Shown here: piece after piece, positions 6,781 to 15,492 of the stretch
How the letters are laid out: each line of letters opens with the position of its first letter
Position numbering within the stretch: the first letter of the stretch is position 1
NCBI GenBank assembly: GCA_023229545.1
Contig: JALNZB010000006.1
Coordinates: forward strand, 37,511-101,510
DNA from: Sulfuritalea sp.
Lineage (GTDB): Bacteria > Pseudomonadota > Gammaproteobacteria > Burkholderiales > Rhodocyclaceae
Length of the DNA stretch: 64,000 bases
Reading direction: 5' to 3'
Program-made: the position numbers and the translations under genes
Notes under the pieces: model-generated
Database searches by the model: none
Told to the model about the DNA's origin: nothing
The model's input: the letters and a program-made list of their open reading frames with translations, nothing else

Positions 6781-9471
6781 ATGCATAGCGAGCAACACTA
6801 CCTGCACACCCTTTTCGAGCCGGAGTCGATCGCCATCGTCGGCGCCTCCGAAACGCCCAACTCGATCGGCGTCACACTGGTTCGCAACATGCTCGACTCG
6901 GGCTACAAGGGCAAACTGTTCTTCGTCAATCCGAAACACGATACCGTGTTCGGCCAGCAGAGCTATCCGTCGGTGGACACCATTCCCCATCGGATTGATG
7001 TCGCCGTCATCTGCACCAGGGCGGAGACCGTGCCCGGAATCGTCGATGCCTGCGGTCGCGCCGGCTGCCGCAATGCCATCGTGATTTCAGGAGGTTTCGC
7101 CGAGGCCGGCCCCCGTGGCGGCGCACTGGAGCGCGCCGCGCTGGAAAATGCCCGTCGCCACGGCATGCGCCTGCTCGGTCCCAACTGCCTGGGCATCATG
7201 CGCCCCGGCAGCCAGCTCAACCTCACCTTTGCCAACGGCAGCGCCAATGCCGGCACCATCGGCCTCATCTCGCAATCCGGCGCCCTGTGCACCGCGATTC
7301 TCGACTGGGCGCTGCCACACAAGGTCGGCTTCTCGAACGTGGTCTCGATGGGCGCCGAAAGCGACATCGACTTCGGCGAAGTGCTCGACTACATGGTCTC
7401 CGACCCGCGCACCGAGAACATCTTTCTGTACATCGAGGGTATCAAGAATGCCCGCCGCTTCATGAGCGCACTGCGCGCCGCCGCGCGCTGCAAGCCGGTG
7501 TTGCTGATCAAGGTGGGCAAGCATCCGGCCGGCGAGAAGGCGGCGCTGTCCCACACCGGCGCCCTGGTCGGCGCCGACGACGTGTTCGACGCCGCCCTGC
7601 GCCGCGCCGGCGTCGTTCGCCTGGCCAACGTCGGCCAGATGTATGCAGCGGCCTCGGCCCTGTTCTCGCACTTTCGACCGCGCGGCAAGCGCCTGGCGAT
7701 CATCACCAATGGCGGCGGGCCGGGCGTCATGGCGGCCGATCACGCTGCGGACATCGGCATCCCGCTGGCCCCGCTCGACCCGGCCACCCTCACCCGTCTC
7801 AACGAGTTCCTGCCCGCCACCTGGTCAAAGGCCAATCCCATTGACATTCTGGGCGACGCCGATCCGACACGCTATGGCAATGCGCTCCAGGCCTGCATCG
7901 ACGACGACCATATCGACGGCGTACTGACCATCCTGACGCCGCAGGCGATGACCGACCCGACGCAGGCGGCGCGCACCGTGATCGAAATCGCGCGGCAAAG
8001 CGACAAACCGCTGGTGACCTGCTGGATGGGCGAAGAACAGGTGGGCGAGGCGCGCAAATTGTTCAGGGGCGCCGGCATTCCCACTTTCCGCACACCTGAG
8101 CCGGCGGTCGACCTGTTCTCGCAAATTTCCAACTACTACGGCAACAGGCAATTGCTGATGCAGACGCCGCCCGCAGTTTCCGAACAGGCCCCGCCGCGAC
8201 TGGAATCGGCGCGCCTGGTCATCGAAACCGCGCTGATGGAAGGCCGCAAGGTACTCAACGAAATGGAATCGAAGGCCATCCTGGCCGCCTTCAGGATTCC
8301 CATCGCGCAAACCATGATCGCCCGCTCCGCTTCCGAGGCGATGGTGCTCGCCGAAGAACTCGGCCTGCCGGTGGTGATGAAGATCGATTCGCCCCAGATC
8401 GTGCACAAGAGCGATTATGGCGGCGTGCGCCTCAACCTGAACAGCCTCGCCGCAGTACGCGATTCCTGGCTGGAAATCATGGCCGAGGTGAAAAAGAAGC
8501 GGCCCGACGCGCACATCAACGGCATCGCCATCGAGCCGATGATCCAGAAACCCAACGGTCGGGAACTGGTGGTCGGCATGACGCGCGACAACATCTTCGG
8601 CCCCACCATCGTTTTTGGTCCTGGCGGCACCAGCGTCGAAGCCTACAACAGCGACCGCGCCGTCGCCCTGCCGCCACTGAATTCCGTTCTGGTGGCCGAC
8701 ATGCTGGCCTCGACCCGGACCACCGCCCGACTCGGCGAATTCCGCAACATGCCGCCGGTCAACATGGCCGCGATCGAAGCCGTCCTGCTCAGCGTTTCCG
8801 CCATGATCTGCGAACTGCCGTGGATCAGCGAACTGGACATCAATCCGCTGATCGTTGACGAAAACGGCGTGGTGGCGGTAGACGCGCGCATTTCCATCGA
8901 GAACACGCCGATCGCCGCAGGTCGCTATGACCACATGGCGATTCACCCCTACCCGTCGCACTTGAAGACCAGCTACCAAGCCAAGGATGGCGCGCTGGTC
9001 ACCATCCGCCCGATCAAACCCGAAGACGCCGGGATGGAACAGGAATTCGTCAAGTGCCTGTCGCCCGAAGCCCGTTACATGCGCTTCATGAACACCATCC
9101 GCGAAATTTCTCCGGCGCAACTGATCCGGCTTACGCAAATCGACTACGACCGCGAAATGGCGTTTGTCGCCACACTGGACGAAGACGGCGCGGAAAGGGA
9201 AGTCGGCGTCGCCCGTTACGCCACCAACCCGGATGGCGAATCCTGCGAGTTCGCCATCGTCGTCGCCGACGACTGGCAAGGCAAGGGGCTGGCGCGCCGT
9301 CTCATGGGCATTCTGATCGATACGGCACGCGCCCGCGGCCTCAAGCACATGCATGGCGACTTTCTCGCAGAAAATTCGCGCATGCTGGCCTTCGTCGCCG
9401 GCCTCGGCTTCGTCCTCTCGGTGCATCCGGAAGATCACGGCATCAAGCGCGGCGTGCTGGCGCTCAACTGA
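6781..9471 (+). CDS. Protein lysine acetyltransferase of the Pat type (acyl-CoA synthetase-like plus GNAT)
   Basis: The 896-residue protein has the NDP-forming acyl-CoA synthetase layout: a CoA-binding domain (about 1-130), a ligase domain (about 150-450, with SQSGAL and SHTGALVG) and an ATP-grasp domain (about 490-700). It ends with a GNAT domain (about 730-890) holding the acetyl-CoA-binding segment WQGKGLARRLMG. Proteins of this build, such as Salmonella Pat and E. coli PatZ, acetylate metabolic enzymes, especially acetyl-CoA synthetase. The His of the SHTGA segment, the phospho-accepting residue in ADP-forming synthetases, is present, so residual synthetase activity cannot be excluded. 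tag follows three bases after the stop. Confidence 0.9.
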   Translation: MHSEQHYLHTLFEPESIAIVGASETPNSIGVTLVRNMLDSGYKGKLFFVNPKHDTVFGQQSYPSVDTIPHRIDVAVICTRAETVPGIVDACGRAGCRNAIVISGGFAEAGPRGGALERAALENARRHGMRLLGPNCLGIMRPGSQLNLTFANGSANAGTIGLISQSGALCTAILDWALPHKVGFSNVVSMGAESDIDFGEVLDYMVSDPRTENIFLYIEGIKNARRFMSALRAAARCKPVLLIKVGKHPAGEKAALSHTGALVGADDVFDAALRRAGVVRLANVGQMYAAASALFSHFRPRGKRLAIITNGGGPGVMAADHAADIGIPLAPLDPATLTRLNEFLPATWSKANPIDILGDADPTRYGNALQACIDDDHIDGVLTILTPQAMTDPTQAARTVIEIARQSDKPLVTCWMGEEQVGEARKLFRGAGIPTFRTPEPAVDLFSQISNYYGNRQLLMQTPPAVSEQAPPRLESARLVIETALMEGRKVLNEMESKAILAAFRIPIAQTMIARSASEAMVLAEELGLPVVMKIDSPQIVHKSDYGGVRLNLNSLAAVRDSWLEIMAEVKKKRPDAHINGIAIEPMIQKPNGRELVVGMTRDNIFGPTIVFGPGGTSVEAYNSDRAVALPPLNSVLVADMLASTRTTARLGEFRNMPPVNMAAIEAVLLSVSAMICELPWISELDINPLIVDENGVVAVDARISIENTPIAAGRYDHMAIHPYPSHLKTSYQAKDGALVTIRPIKPEDAGMEQEFVKCLSPEARYMRFMNTIREISPAQLIRLTQIDYDREMAFVATLDEDGAEREVGVARYATNPDGESCEFAIVVADDWQGKGLARRLMGILIDTARARGLKHMHGDFLAENSRMLAFVAGLGFVLSVHPEDHGIKRGVLALN

Positions 9472-9474
9472 GAA

Positions 9475-10038
9475 ATGAAGCGTTGCCCGTGGTGCGGCAG
9501 TGACCCGCTCTACGTCGCCTATCACGACACAGAGTGGGGCGTGCCCTGCCATGACGAGCGCACGCTGTTTGAGTTCCTCATCCTAGAAGGCGCGCAGGCC
9601 GGGCTGTCATGGATCACCATTCTGAGAAAGCGCGAGAACTACCGCCGCGCCTTCGACAACTTCGATGCGGCGAAGATCGCTTGCTACGGTGAGAAGGATG
9701 TGGCGCGGCTGCTGGGTGACGCCGGCATTGTCCGTAACCGGCTGAAGATTGCGGCCGGCATCGCCAATGCCCGCGCCACAGTGGAACTTTACGAACAGGG
9801 TGGCAGCCTGGATCAGTTGCTGTGGCAGTTTGTCGATGGCCGCCCACGCATCAACCACTGGCGCTCAATGGCCGAAGTTCCCGCCATCACTCCCGAAGCC
9901 GAAGCCTTGTCCAAGGAACTCAAGCGGCGCGGCTTCCGCTTCGTCGGCCCCACGATCATGTACGCCCACATGCAAGCGACAGGCATGGTCAACGATCACC
10001 TCGTCTCCTGTCCGCGTCACGCCGAATTCGGCCATTGA
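9475..10038 (+). CDS. tag: DNA-3-methyladenine glycosylase I
   Basis: Tag removes 3-methyladenine from alkylated DNA, starting base excision repair. The 187-residue protein has the family zinc site: CPWCG at the N terminus, YHDTEWG, and the C-terminal NDHLVSCPRH. The length is normal. It lies three bases after the Pat-type gene, so the two are probably transcribed together. Confidence 0.95.
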   Translation: MKRCPWCGSDPLYVAYHDTEWGVPCHDERTLFEFLILEGAQAGLSWITILRKRENYRRAFDNFDAAKIACYGEKDVARLLGDAGIVRNRLKIAAGIANARATVELYEQGGSLDQLLWQFVDGRPRINHWRSMAEVPAITPEAEALSKELKRRGFRFVGPTIMYAHMQATGMVNDHLVSCPRHAEFGH

Positions 10039-10105
10039 GGCCACTGACATGGTCTGCGATAATCGTGGTTCGTTTTCGCGGAATGGCTGATTCAGCCTTG
10101 GTCGG

Positions 10106-10825
10106 ATGAAAGGGAAACCCCCAATGTGGGACGAAGTTCCGAATCAGGAAGAAGCGGTACATCAGCCTGGAATACTGGCAAAGACGGCTCTGCGCGCTAC
10201 CAGCGCCGGCTTGGGTGTGATCGATGCCATTCTGAGTGCCCTGCAACGACTGCGAAGTCGTATCGCCCCCCCCGTCGCCGACGAAGAGGAATCCTTTAAA
10301 AAGGGGAAACGAAGCCACCCTGGCGCCGACGAGCCGCCAGCAATTGCGGAATCATTGCCGCTCCGCCAGAGCCTGTTGCATCGCTTCCTGGTCGTGGTGA
10401 TGTGCGTGCTGATCGGTGGCGTGGTCGGCATGCTGGTTTCCTACAGCGGATTTTCAAAACAGATCACATCGCAGGAGAAGCGCATCGACCGCATGCAGGA
10501 TGAAATCATGCAGTATCGACAGGATGCGGCGCGCGACCTCCGCGATAAGTACAAGCTGCAGAAGGAGATTGCCGGCTACCGGAATTCCCTGAAAGAGATC
10601 AGCCAAGAAGCCGAGGATCTCAATCGCCAGATCGCCGAACTGAACACCCGGTTATCCGCCACGCGACAAGCCGGGCGGCCAGCGGCGCGGAGCACGTCAT
10701 CGTCATCGCCAAGGCCGATGCCCACCCAACCCAGCCCTCCGCCGAAGACCGGAACCTGCGTCACCAGCGGCGCCAATGCAACTGCCGATTTGCTTGATTG
10801 CATCGGCAAGTTCAACAGCCCGTAA
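10106..10825 (+). CDS. Single-pass membrane protein with coiled coil, function unknown
   Basis: I do not recognise this 239-residue protein. An N-terminal soluble part of about 90 residues precedes one hydrophobic segment (LLHRFLVVVMCVLIGGVVGMLV, in the text order LLHRF then LVVVMCVLIGG), about residues 91-112. A long heptad-like stretch (about 115-185) rich in Glu, Lys and Gln follows. A Pro/Ser-rich linker leads to a short tail with two Cys (TCVTSG and LDCIGKF). The shape suggests an inner-membrane protein with a periplasmic coiled coil. An alternative start is the ATG at 10124. The next gene follows after 41 bases. Confidence 0.65.
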   Translation: MKGKPPMWDEVPNQEEAVHQPGILAKTALRATSAGLGVIDAILSALQRLRSRIAPPVADEEESFKKGKRSHPGADEPPAIAESLPLRQSLLHRFLVVVMCVLIGGVVGMLVSYSGFSKQITSQEKRIDRMQDEIMQYRQDAARDLRDKYKLQKEIAGYRNSLKEISQEAEDLNRQIAELNTRLSATRQAGRPAARSTSSSSPRPMPTQPSPPPKTGTCVTSGANATADLLDCIGKFNSP

Positions 10826-10866
10826 ACCGTCGAGGCCCGCGCCACGTCCTGAAAAGGAGAGTACTC

Positions 10867-11685
10867 ATGATTCATCATATGGTCCGTTGCCTGATTGCGC
10901 TCGCCTTGAGCGCCCTCGCCGTCACCGCATCCGCCGGCGACAGAATTGAAGTGCTATGGCTGGGTCAGTCCGCGACCCGCATCACCTCGCTGGAGGGCAA
11001 GGTGATTTTGATTGATCCCTATCTGACCAAGAACCCCAAAACGCCCGCCAAGTGGAAAAACCTGGACGAGTTGGGCAAAGTCGACCTGATCCTGATCACT
11101 CACGCGCACGGCGACCATCTCGGCGATGCCCCCGAGATCGCCAGGAAGCTCAAGGTACCGATGGTTGCGCCTCCCGGACTCAGTCAGTCGCTGCAAGCTC
11201 TCGGCATATTGTCGCCCGAGCTGATGCCGCGAATGAACAAGGGCGGCACCATCATGCCGCTCGGGGACAAGATCAGGATCACCATGGTTCGCGCCGAGCA
11301 CAGCTCCGAACTCGTCTGGAAGAATCCCGCCTCGGGCAAGGACGAAGTTCACGTCGGCGGCGAGCCCGTGGGATTCATCATCGAGCTGGAAAACGGCTTC
11401 AGGATTTATCACATGGGCGATACCGGCCTGTTCGGCGACATGAAACTCATCGGCGAGCACTATCGTCCCGACCTGATCCTGATTCCGATCGGCGGACACT
11501 TCGTCATGAACCCCGCGGATGCCGCCTATGCCACGTCCAATTGGCTCAAGCCCAGGCACGCGATTCCGATCCACTATGGTACCAACCCGGCGCTGAAGGG
11601 AACACCAACGGAGTATGTGAGTGCCCTTGGCAAAACCAGCGTGAAGGTGCATGCGCTGCAGCCGGGGGACGCCATCAACTTCTGA
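10867..11685 (+). CDS. Exported metallo-beta-lactamase-fold hydrolase (UlaG/UPF0173-like)
   Basis: The 272-residue protein starts with a signal peptide (about 1-23, ending TASAGD). The metal ligands of the metallo-beta-lactamase fold are visible: THAHGDHLGD, AEHSS, YHMGDTG and PIHYGT. This pattern matches the UlaG/UPF0173 branch whose members act on varied substrates, so no reaction can be assigned. The start at 10867 is chosen because a GGAGA ribosome-binding site lies just upstream and gives the signal peptide; the frame opens earlier at 10798 within the preceding gene. Export of a UlaG-like enzyme is uncommon. Confidence 0.82.
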   Translation: MIHHMVRCLIALALSALAVTASAGDRIEVLWLGQSATRITSLEGKVILIDPYLTKNPKTPAKWKNLDELGKVDLILITHAHGDHLGDAPEIARKLKVPMVAPPGLSQSLQALGILSPELMPRMNKGGTIMPLGDKIRITMVRAEHSSELVWKNPASGKDEVHVGGEPVGFIIELENGFRIYHMGDTGLFGDMKLIGEHYRPDLILIPIGGHFVMNPADAAYATSNWLKPRHAIPIHYGTNPALKGTPTEYVSALGKTSVKVHALQPGDAINF

Positions 11686-11754
11686 CGACGAATTTCGGGC
11701 GGTCATCACTCGGCGCAAAGCCGCGCTGACGCAGCAATCGTCAGCCCCGGCCAA

Positions 11755-13155
11755 CTACATCCGCCACTCCACGTAGGAATAGATGTAATTCGATCCGCCG
11801 TTCACGTTCCCGAGCAGGCGCGAGGAACCAAAAATGCCCGAGCGGTGCGACACGCCGAGGCCGACATAGGTTTCACGCATGGACCGTGCGCCGATCAGAT
11901 CGCCAAGGCTGATGTCGATGCTCGGATCGAGATAGTTGAGCAGCCGCGAGCTGCTGCGGTCGCGCGCCAGTTGGTCGCGCATTTCAACGTAGGGAACGCG
12001 CTGCGCATACGAGATGCCGACGCCGAAGCCGAGCCGGGTGCGCACGCGTTCGCTCCACGGAAACCCGTAGTAGTAAGCCTTCATGTAGGCGTTGGCCTGC
12101 CAGGAATCCTCCTGCAAGCCACGCTCGCTATGACGCAGGAGACCGACGTAGCCGACGAAATCGAGCGGCCAGCCGTTCAGGCGTTCGATGAAGGGGCGAC
12201 CCAGTTCAATCGAGGTGACGCGCGTCTGATCTACGGTATTGGTCGAAAAACATTTGAGCAACATCACGTGGGCAACATTGCAATCGGACGACTTGCCATG
12301 CAGCACCTTGACGATCAACGGCCGGCCTTCGGGCCAGGCGTCATGCTCGGGAGAAAAATCGTAAGCCAGGCCGAGATGCCCAGCCAGTTGGGTGCGGTTC
12401 TCGACGATGGGACTGGCGCGCACGCCCGACGCCCAGCGCGTGGCGGATATCCCGCCAAGCAGCCGCCAGCGCTCGGAAAGACGGTAGGACGCGGACAAGC
12501 CAAGCTCGGCGTTGACGCCACCGCCCGGCTCATAGGCAGGGCGCGTCGCCGTGGCTTCGGACGGACGCACGCCGTAGTAATAATTGTTCAGCTTGGCATC
12601 GCGCGCCGCAAAGGTGATCTGGGGTTGCAACTGCAACTTGCCGACTTTCCAGTCGTAGCGGTAGCCGACCCGAACTTCACTCCCCTTCGATTCGCTCCCG
12701 GCATCGTGCAGCACTTCGCCGAACAGCGTGCCCCACGGCCTGCGCTGCTGATAGCCGAGTCCCAGATCGGCGCCAGTGGCGCGATTGCCCATGCCGGCCA
12801 GATTCGCCGGGATGCGGTCGTAAGGGAAGCCCTCGAAGCGATAAGCGGCAAACACGTCGAAGCGCGAGTCGGGCGTTTCATTCAGTTTCAGGCCGACCCG
12901 ATAGGTCTCGATGAACAGGCGTTTGCTCTCATACACATAAATCGGAACAAAGTCGTGACGCGTTCCGCCGTCGCGATAGGGCGAATTCTCGAAGCGCATG
13001 GCAAGGCCCAATCCGGCCCCGCCCGTTGCCACGGGCACGGTTGCCGCGACGATGGGGATGGCGGCTTCCGCCGCCATCCCTGCCCCCGACAACAGGGACA
13101 GGCAAAGCGCAACAGCCGCCGTTGCCTGCAACGTATATCGGGAACCGGAAATCAT
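11755..13155 (-). CDS. MipA/OmpV-family outer-membrane beta-barrel protein
   Basis: The 466-residue protein has a signal peptide ending near GAGMAAEA. It then shows many alternating hydrophobic/aromatic strands typical of a beta barrel, with MipA/OmpV-like features: FENSPYRDGG near the N terminus and a C-terminal SYVEWRM. MipA-type proteins scaffold MltA and PBP1B in enterics, while others are porin-like, so the role is open. It is about twice the usual MipA length of about 250, which suggests extra strands or a distinct subfamily. The RcnB-like gene lies 12 bases upstream on the same strand, so both may share the palindrome-marked promoter at 13791. Confidence 0.65.
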   Translation of the reverse strand: MISGSRYTLQATAAVALCLSLLSGAGMAAEAAIPIVAATVPVATGGAGLGLAMRFENSPYRDGGTRHDFVPIYVYESKRLFIETYRVGLKLNETPDSRFDVFAAYRFEGFPYDRIPANLAGMGNRATGADLGLGYQQRRPWGTLFGEVLHDAGSESKGSEVRVGYRYDWKVGKLQLQPQITFAARDAKLNNYYYGVRPSEATATRPAYEPGGGVNAELGLSASYRLSERWRLLGGISATRWASGVRASPIVENRTQLAGHLGLAYDFSPEHDAWPEGRPLIVKVLHGKSSDCNVAHVMLLKCFSTNTVDQTRVTSIELGRPFIERLNGWPLDFVGYVGLLRHSERGLQEDSWQANAYMKAYYYGFPWSERVRTRLGFGVGISYAQRVPYVEMRDQLARDRSSSRLLNYLDPSIDISLGDLIGARSMRETYVGLGVSHRSGIFGSSRLLGNVNGGSNYIYSYVEWRM

Positions 13156-13167
13156 TGCTTCATTCCC

Positions 13168-13713
13168 TTACATCCCGCCGAGATCCTGAATCGCATCGAC
13201 GACCATTCCCGTCCCGATCGCGAGCAGCAGTATGTCGCCGGCAACGCGCACATAGCGATGGCCGACCGGCGGCGGGCCGATTTGGACCACCAGCGGCGCC
13301 GGCACGGTGTAATAGACCACATCGCGCGGCAACTGATAGCCGACCCGCCATTTTCTTTCCTGACCCGGCGGCATGCAGCCATTGTTTTTCTTCGCCAGGC
13401 CCGGCGGGCAACGGCGCTTGCCACGGTAATGCTCGGCGTAGTATTCACGCACCATCACGTGCTGTTGGTCCTGAAAGTGGCGACGGTCCCCGTCGGCGCG
13501 GCGCTCCTTGCCGGAGTCTGATTTCCGGTCATCATTTTTTCGATCACTCTTGCGCTCATCCTTGCGATCATCGCGCTGATCGCCGCGATCATTTTTGCCG
13601 CCTTTGTCGGAGCCGGCCCAGGAAGGCTTGTCGGCCATCGCCGGACCCACCGCCAGGATTCCGGCAAGAAAAAGCGCCAAAGCACATTTTGTTTTCAGGG
13701 CAACGAGTTTCAT
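13168..13713 (-). CDS. RcnB-family periplasmic protein
   Basis: The roughly 181-residue protein has a signal peptide (ending AVGPAMADK), a very basic and acidic Lys/Arg/Asp-rich low-complexity stretch (about 28-75), and a C-terminal region with YYAEHYRGKRRCPPGLAKK, QLPRDVVYYTVP and a hydrophobic tail. The CPPGLAKKNNGCMPPG segment and the YQLPRDV pattern match the RcnB/CigR family linked to nickel/cobalt homeostasis or envelope stress. The start at 13713 places the signal peptide at the N terminus; the frame is open to 13764. A perfect-arm palindrome lies 78-93 bases upstream. Confidence 0.72.
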   Translation of the reverse strand: MKLVALKTKCALALFLAGILAVGPAMADKPSWAGSDKGGKNDRGDQRDDRKDERKSDRKNDDRKSDSGKERRADGDRRHFQDQQHVMVREYYAEHYRGKRRCPPGLAKKNNGCMPPGQERKWRVGYQLPRDVVYYTVPAPLVVQIGPPPVGHRYVRVAGDILLLAIGTGMVVDAIQDLGGM

Positions 13714-13790
13714 GTGGGTTCTCCAGAGTAAGAATGTACGGATCGGCAAACCATCCAAATTCAAGAATATCCCGCACCACGAAACCCGTA

Positions 13791-13806
13791 TGTGCGATAC
13801 CGCACA
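13791..13806. promoter_or_regulatory. Palindromic operator candidate, TGTGCG-N4-CGCACA (RcnB-like gene)
   Basis: TGTGCG-ATAC-CGCACA lies 78-93 bp upstream of the RcnB-like start. It is one of seven matching or near-matching sites in this window, all upstream of envelope or stress genes. The binding protein is unknown. Confidence 0.55.
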
Positions 13807-13843
13807 AAGGAGGCTCCGTTGCGTACGCCGGCTGGCGGCGAGA

Positions 13844-14830
13844 CTATCTGTTCCCGCCCATGCGTTGCAGAATGAGTCTATGTGTATCGCGTACCGCCGT
13901 CCGGAACGGACTGCCTTCGTGCGGGACGGCCCGTTCGATAAGTTTCAGCGCCTCGTCGTTGCGCCCCTGGTCCGACAGTGTCTGGGCCAGATTGTTCATC
14001 ACGGCCACGGAATCCGGATGACGGGCGAAAGCCCGGCGCAGGATCGATTCCGCGTCCTGTAGCTTTCCCTGCGCGTAGTACCGGTTCGCCAGGCCAATGC
14101 TCGCGGAAACACTGTCGGGCCAGCGTTCGAGAAATGCCGAATACGCCGATAGCGTGTCGCCAGGCTCGGCGACGCGTTCCATGGCAGAGATCGCGCTCAG
14201 ATAGGCGGACTCGCCGGCTGTCGCGGGGATGCGACCGGACGCCATGGTCACCATCGCCCAGTAATTGCTCTTCTTCCAGGTGTATTCAAAGACGGTGAAA
14301 GGGATGTCCAGCCGCCGGGTTTCCCCTGAACGCAGGTACAACTCGCCCGCAGGGTAATCGAAGCCGACCACGACGGCATAGTGCCAGTTGGTGATCAGCC
14401 CGATGCCGGTATCCTGCAGAACGATCACCGGGTTGCCTGCCGCCACCTCCCGCAGCAGATCATCGAAGCGCGGCGCTATCTGGTAGGAGACCTTGCCATG
14501 GCGGCGCGGCGCGGCCAGCATTTCAACTTGCAAACTCCCCTCGCGCCCCGGTATGTAAACGCGTTCGACGAGTTCTTCCGGTGTGACCTGTGCGCCTGCA
14601 TGAACCAGCGTCGTCGCCAGCGCGGCGGGGCCGCACTGATACTCCCGCTGCGCAAAGAATGGCACCTCGCGCAGTTCAACCCGGTCGGCGACGCCCTGCG
14701 GCCAGGCATCGCGCAATCCCATGGTTTGCGGCACCAGCGACGCGCAACCGCTCAGGCCGGCCAGCAGCAAGAGCAAAAAGGCGCCCGCAGTAAGGCGGGC
14801 GCCTGCGAACCTGACCTGGAAGTCGGGCAT
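13844..14830 (-). CDS. PA2778-family C39-like cysteine peptidase lipoprotein with TPR repeats
   Basis: The 328-residue protein begins with a lipoprotein signal (LSGC lipobox, Cys about 29). A papain-like C39 domain (about 50-195) follows, with the catalytic Cys in EYQCGPAALAT and the His in TNWHYAVVVGFD. The C-terminal third holds TPR-like helices (SASIGLANRYYAQGKLQDAE, then SVAVMNNLAQTLSDQGRNDEA). The layout matches the PA2778 family, usually next to PA2779 as here. It is likely anchored in the outer membrane facing the periplasm and may cleave a Gly-Gly-type leader or envelope peptide. The substrate is unknown; PA2779 is the obvious partner to test. Confidence 0.82.
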   Translation of the reverse strand: MPDFQVRFAGARLTAGAFLLLLLAGLSGCASLVPQTMGLRDAWPQGVADRVELREVPFFAQREYQCGPAALATTLVHAGAQVTPEELVERVYIPGREGSLQVEMLAAPRRHGKVSYQIAPRFDDLLREVAAGNPVIVLQDTGIGLITNWHYAVVVGFDYPAGELYLRSGETRRLDIPFTVFEYTWKKSNYWAMVTMASGRIPATAGESAYLSAISAMERVAEPGDTLSAYSAFLERWPDSVSASIGLANRYYAQGKLQDAESILRRAFARHPDSVAVMNNLAQTLSDQGRNDEALKLIERAVPHEGSPFRTAVRDTHRLILQRMGGNR

Positions 14831-14865
14831 CAGTGACCTTCTGGGTCAAAGCGGGCTTCGGCTGT

Positions 14866-15219
14866 CTAGCGACGGAAGGCAAAATACCAGATGAAGAATA
14901 CGACCAGTATCAGCGCCACCAGGCCATCGCCACCGGCGGGAACCGCATTGATTTGCCCGGCAAGCGAGCCGACTTCCTCATCGGTCATCGCCGCGACGCG
15001 ATCAAGAGCGGTCTGCGTATCCAGACCCAGGGCCTGAAATTCGTTCACGGTCTGCGAACGGCTCAGGTAGTTCGATACCAGGTTGCGATCAGCCTGAACG
15101 GTTGCGGCGGCATTGACCTGGTCTGTCCCGATCATGCTGGCCTGTCCGGTCTGGAAGGGCAGGGTTATAAGTGCAACGGCGAGAAAACGGCAAAGCAGTT
15201 TCTTGAATGTGGAATTCAT
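14866..15219 (-). CDS. PA2779-family small membrane protein
   Basis: The 117-residue protein has an N-terminal hydrophobic leader (residues 9-26), a helical soluble part with LGLDTQTALDRVAAMTDEEV, and a C-terminal membrane segment (GLVALILVVFFIWYFAF) ending in two Arg. This is the PA2779 family, found next to PA2778-type peptidases. The peptidase gene starts 35 bases downstream, so the two form an operon. A palindrome identical in its arms to the RcnB-like site lies 95-110 bp upstream. Confidence 0.82.
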   Translation of the reverse strand: MNSTFKKLLCRFLAVALITLPFQTGQASMIGTDQVNAAATVQADRNLVSNYLSRSQTVNEFQALGLDTQTALDRVAAMTDEEVGSLAGQINAVPAGGDGLVALILVVFFIWYFAFRR

Positions 15220-15313
15220 GTCTATCTCCTATGGTGAGTCGGATCGGGATCGCCCCCACGCGGAAACTTGTGAGAACTTGACGTCGACTCTGAGCCGGCA
15301 CCCGATCCGGGTC

Positions 15314-15329
15314 TGTGCGCTGTCGCACA
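15314..15329. promoter_or_regulatory. Palindromic operator candidate upstream of PA2779/PA2778
   Basis: TGTGCG-CTGT-CGCACA with perfect six-base arms lies 95-110 bp before the PA2779-family start. The rest of the 273-bp gap to the adhesin stop at 15493 holds one copy of CAGCGCCGACT (15393) and nothing else I recognise. Confidence 0.55.
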
Positions 15330-15492
15330 AAGCGCCGGGCCTATCCCCATGAAAACATTATCGGCCTCTTGCCTCAACAATCGCCGTGTCATCAGCGCCG
15401 ACTATTATTCCAAATCGTGGAATGACCGAGGAGTCCGTGACGTTAAAGGCGGAGACATCGTTTCCAGTCCCCGGTTGATTCAACTCTCGCCC

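Noticed and set aside
7825..9552. A 575-codon open frame antisense to the Pat-type gene, and similar long antisense frames at 847-2085, 11845-13521 and 38863-40050
   Set aside because: They are shadows of real high-GC genes on the other strand; their products are His/Gln/Arg-rich, lack motifs and have no ribosome-binding sites.
13168..15330. Sigma-54 promoters upstream of the RcnB-like and PA2779 genes
   Set aside because: No TGGCAC-N5-TTGC element with correct spacing is found between the palindromes and the start codons.
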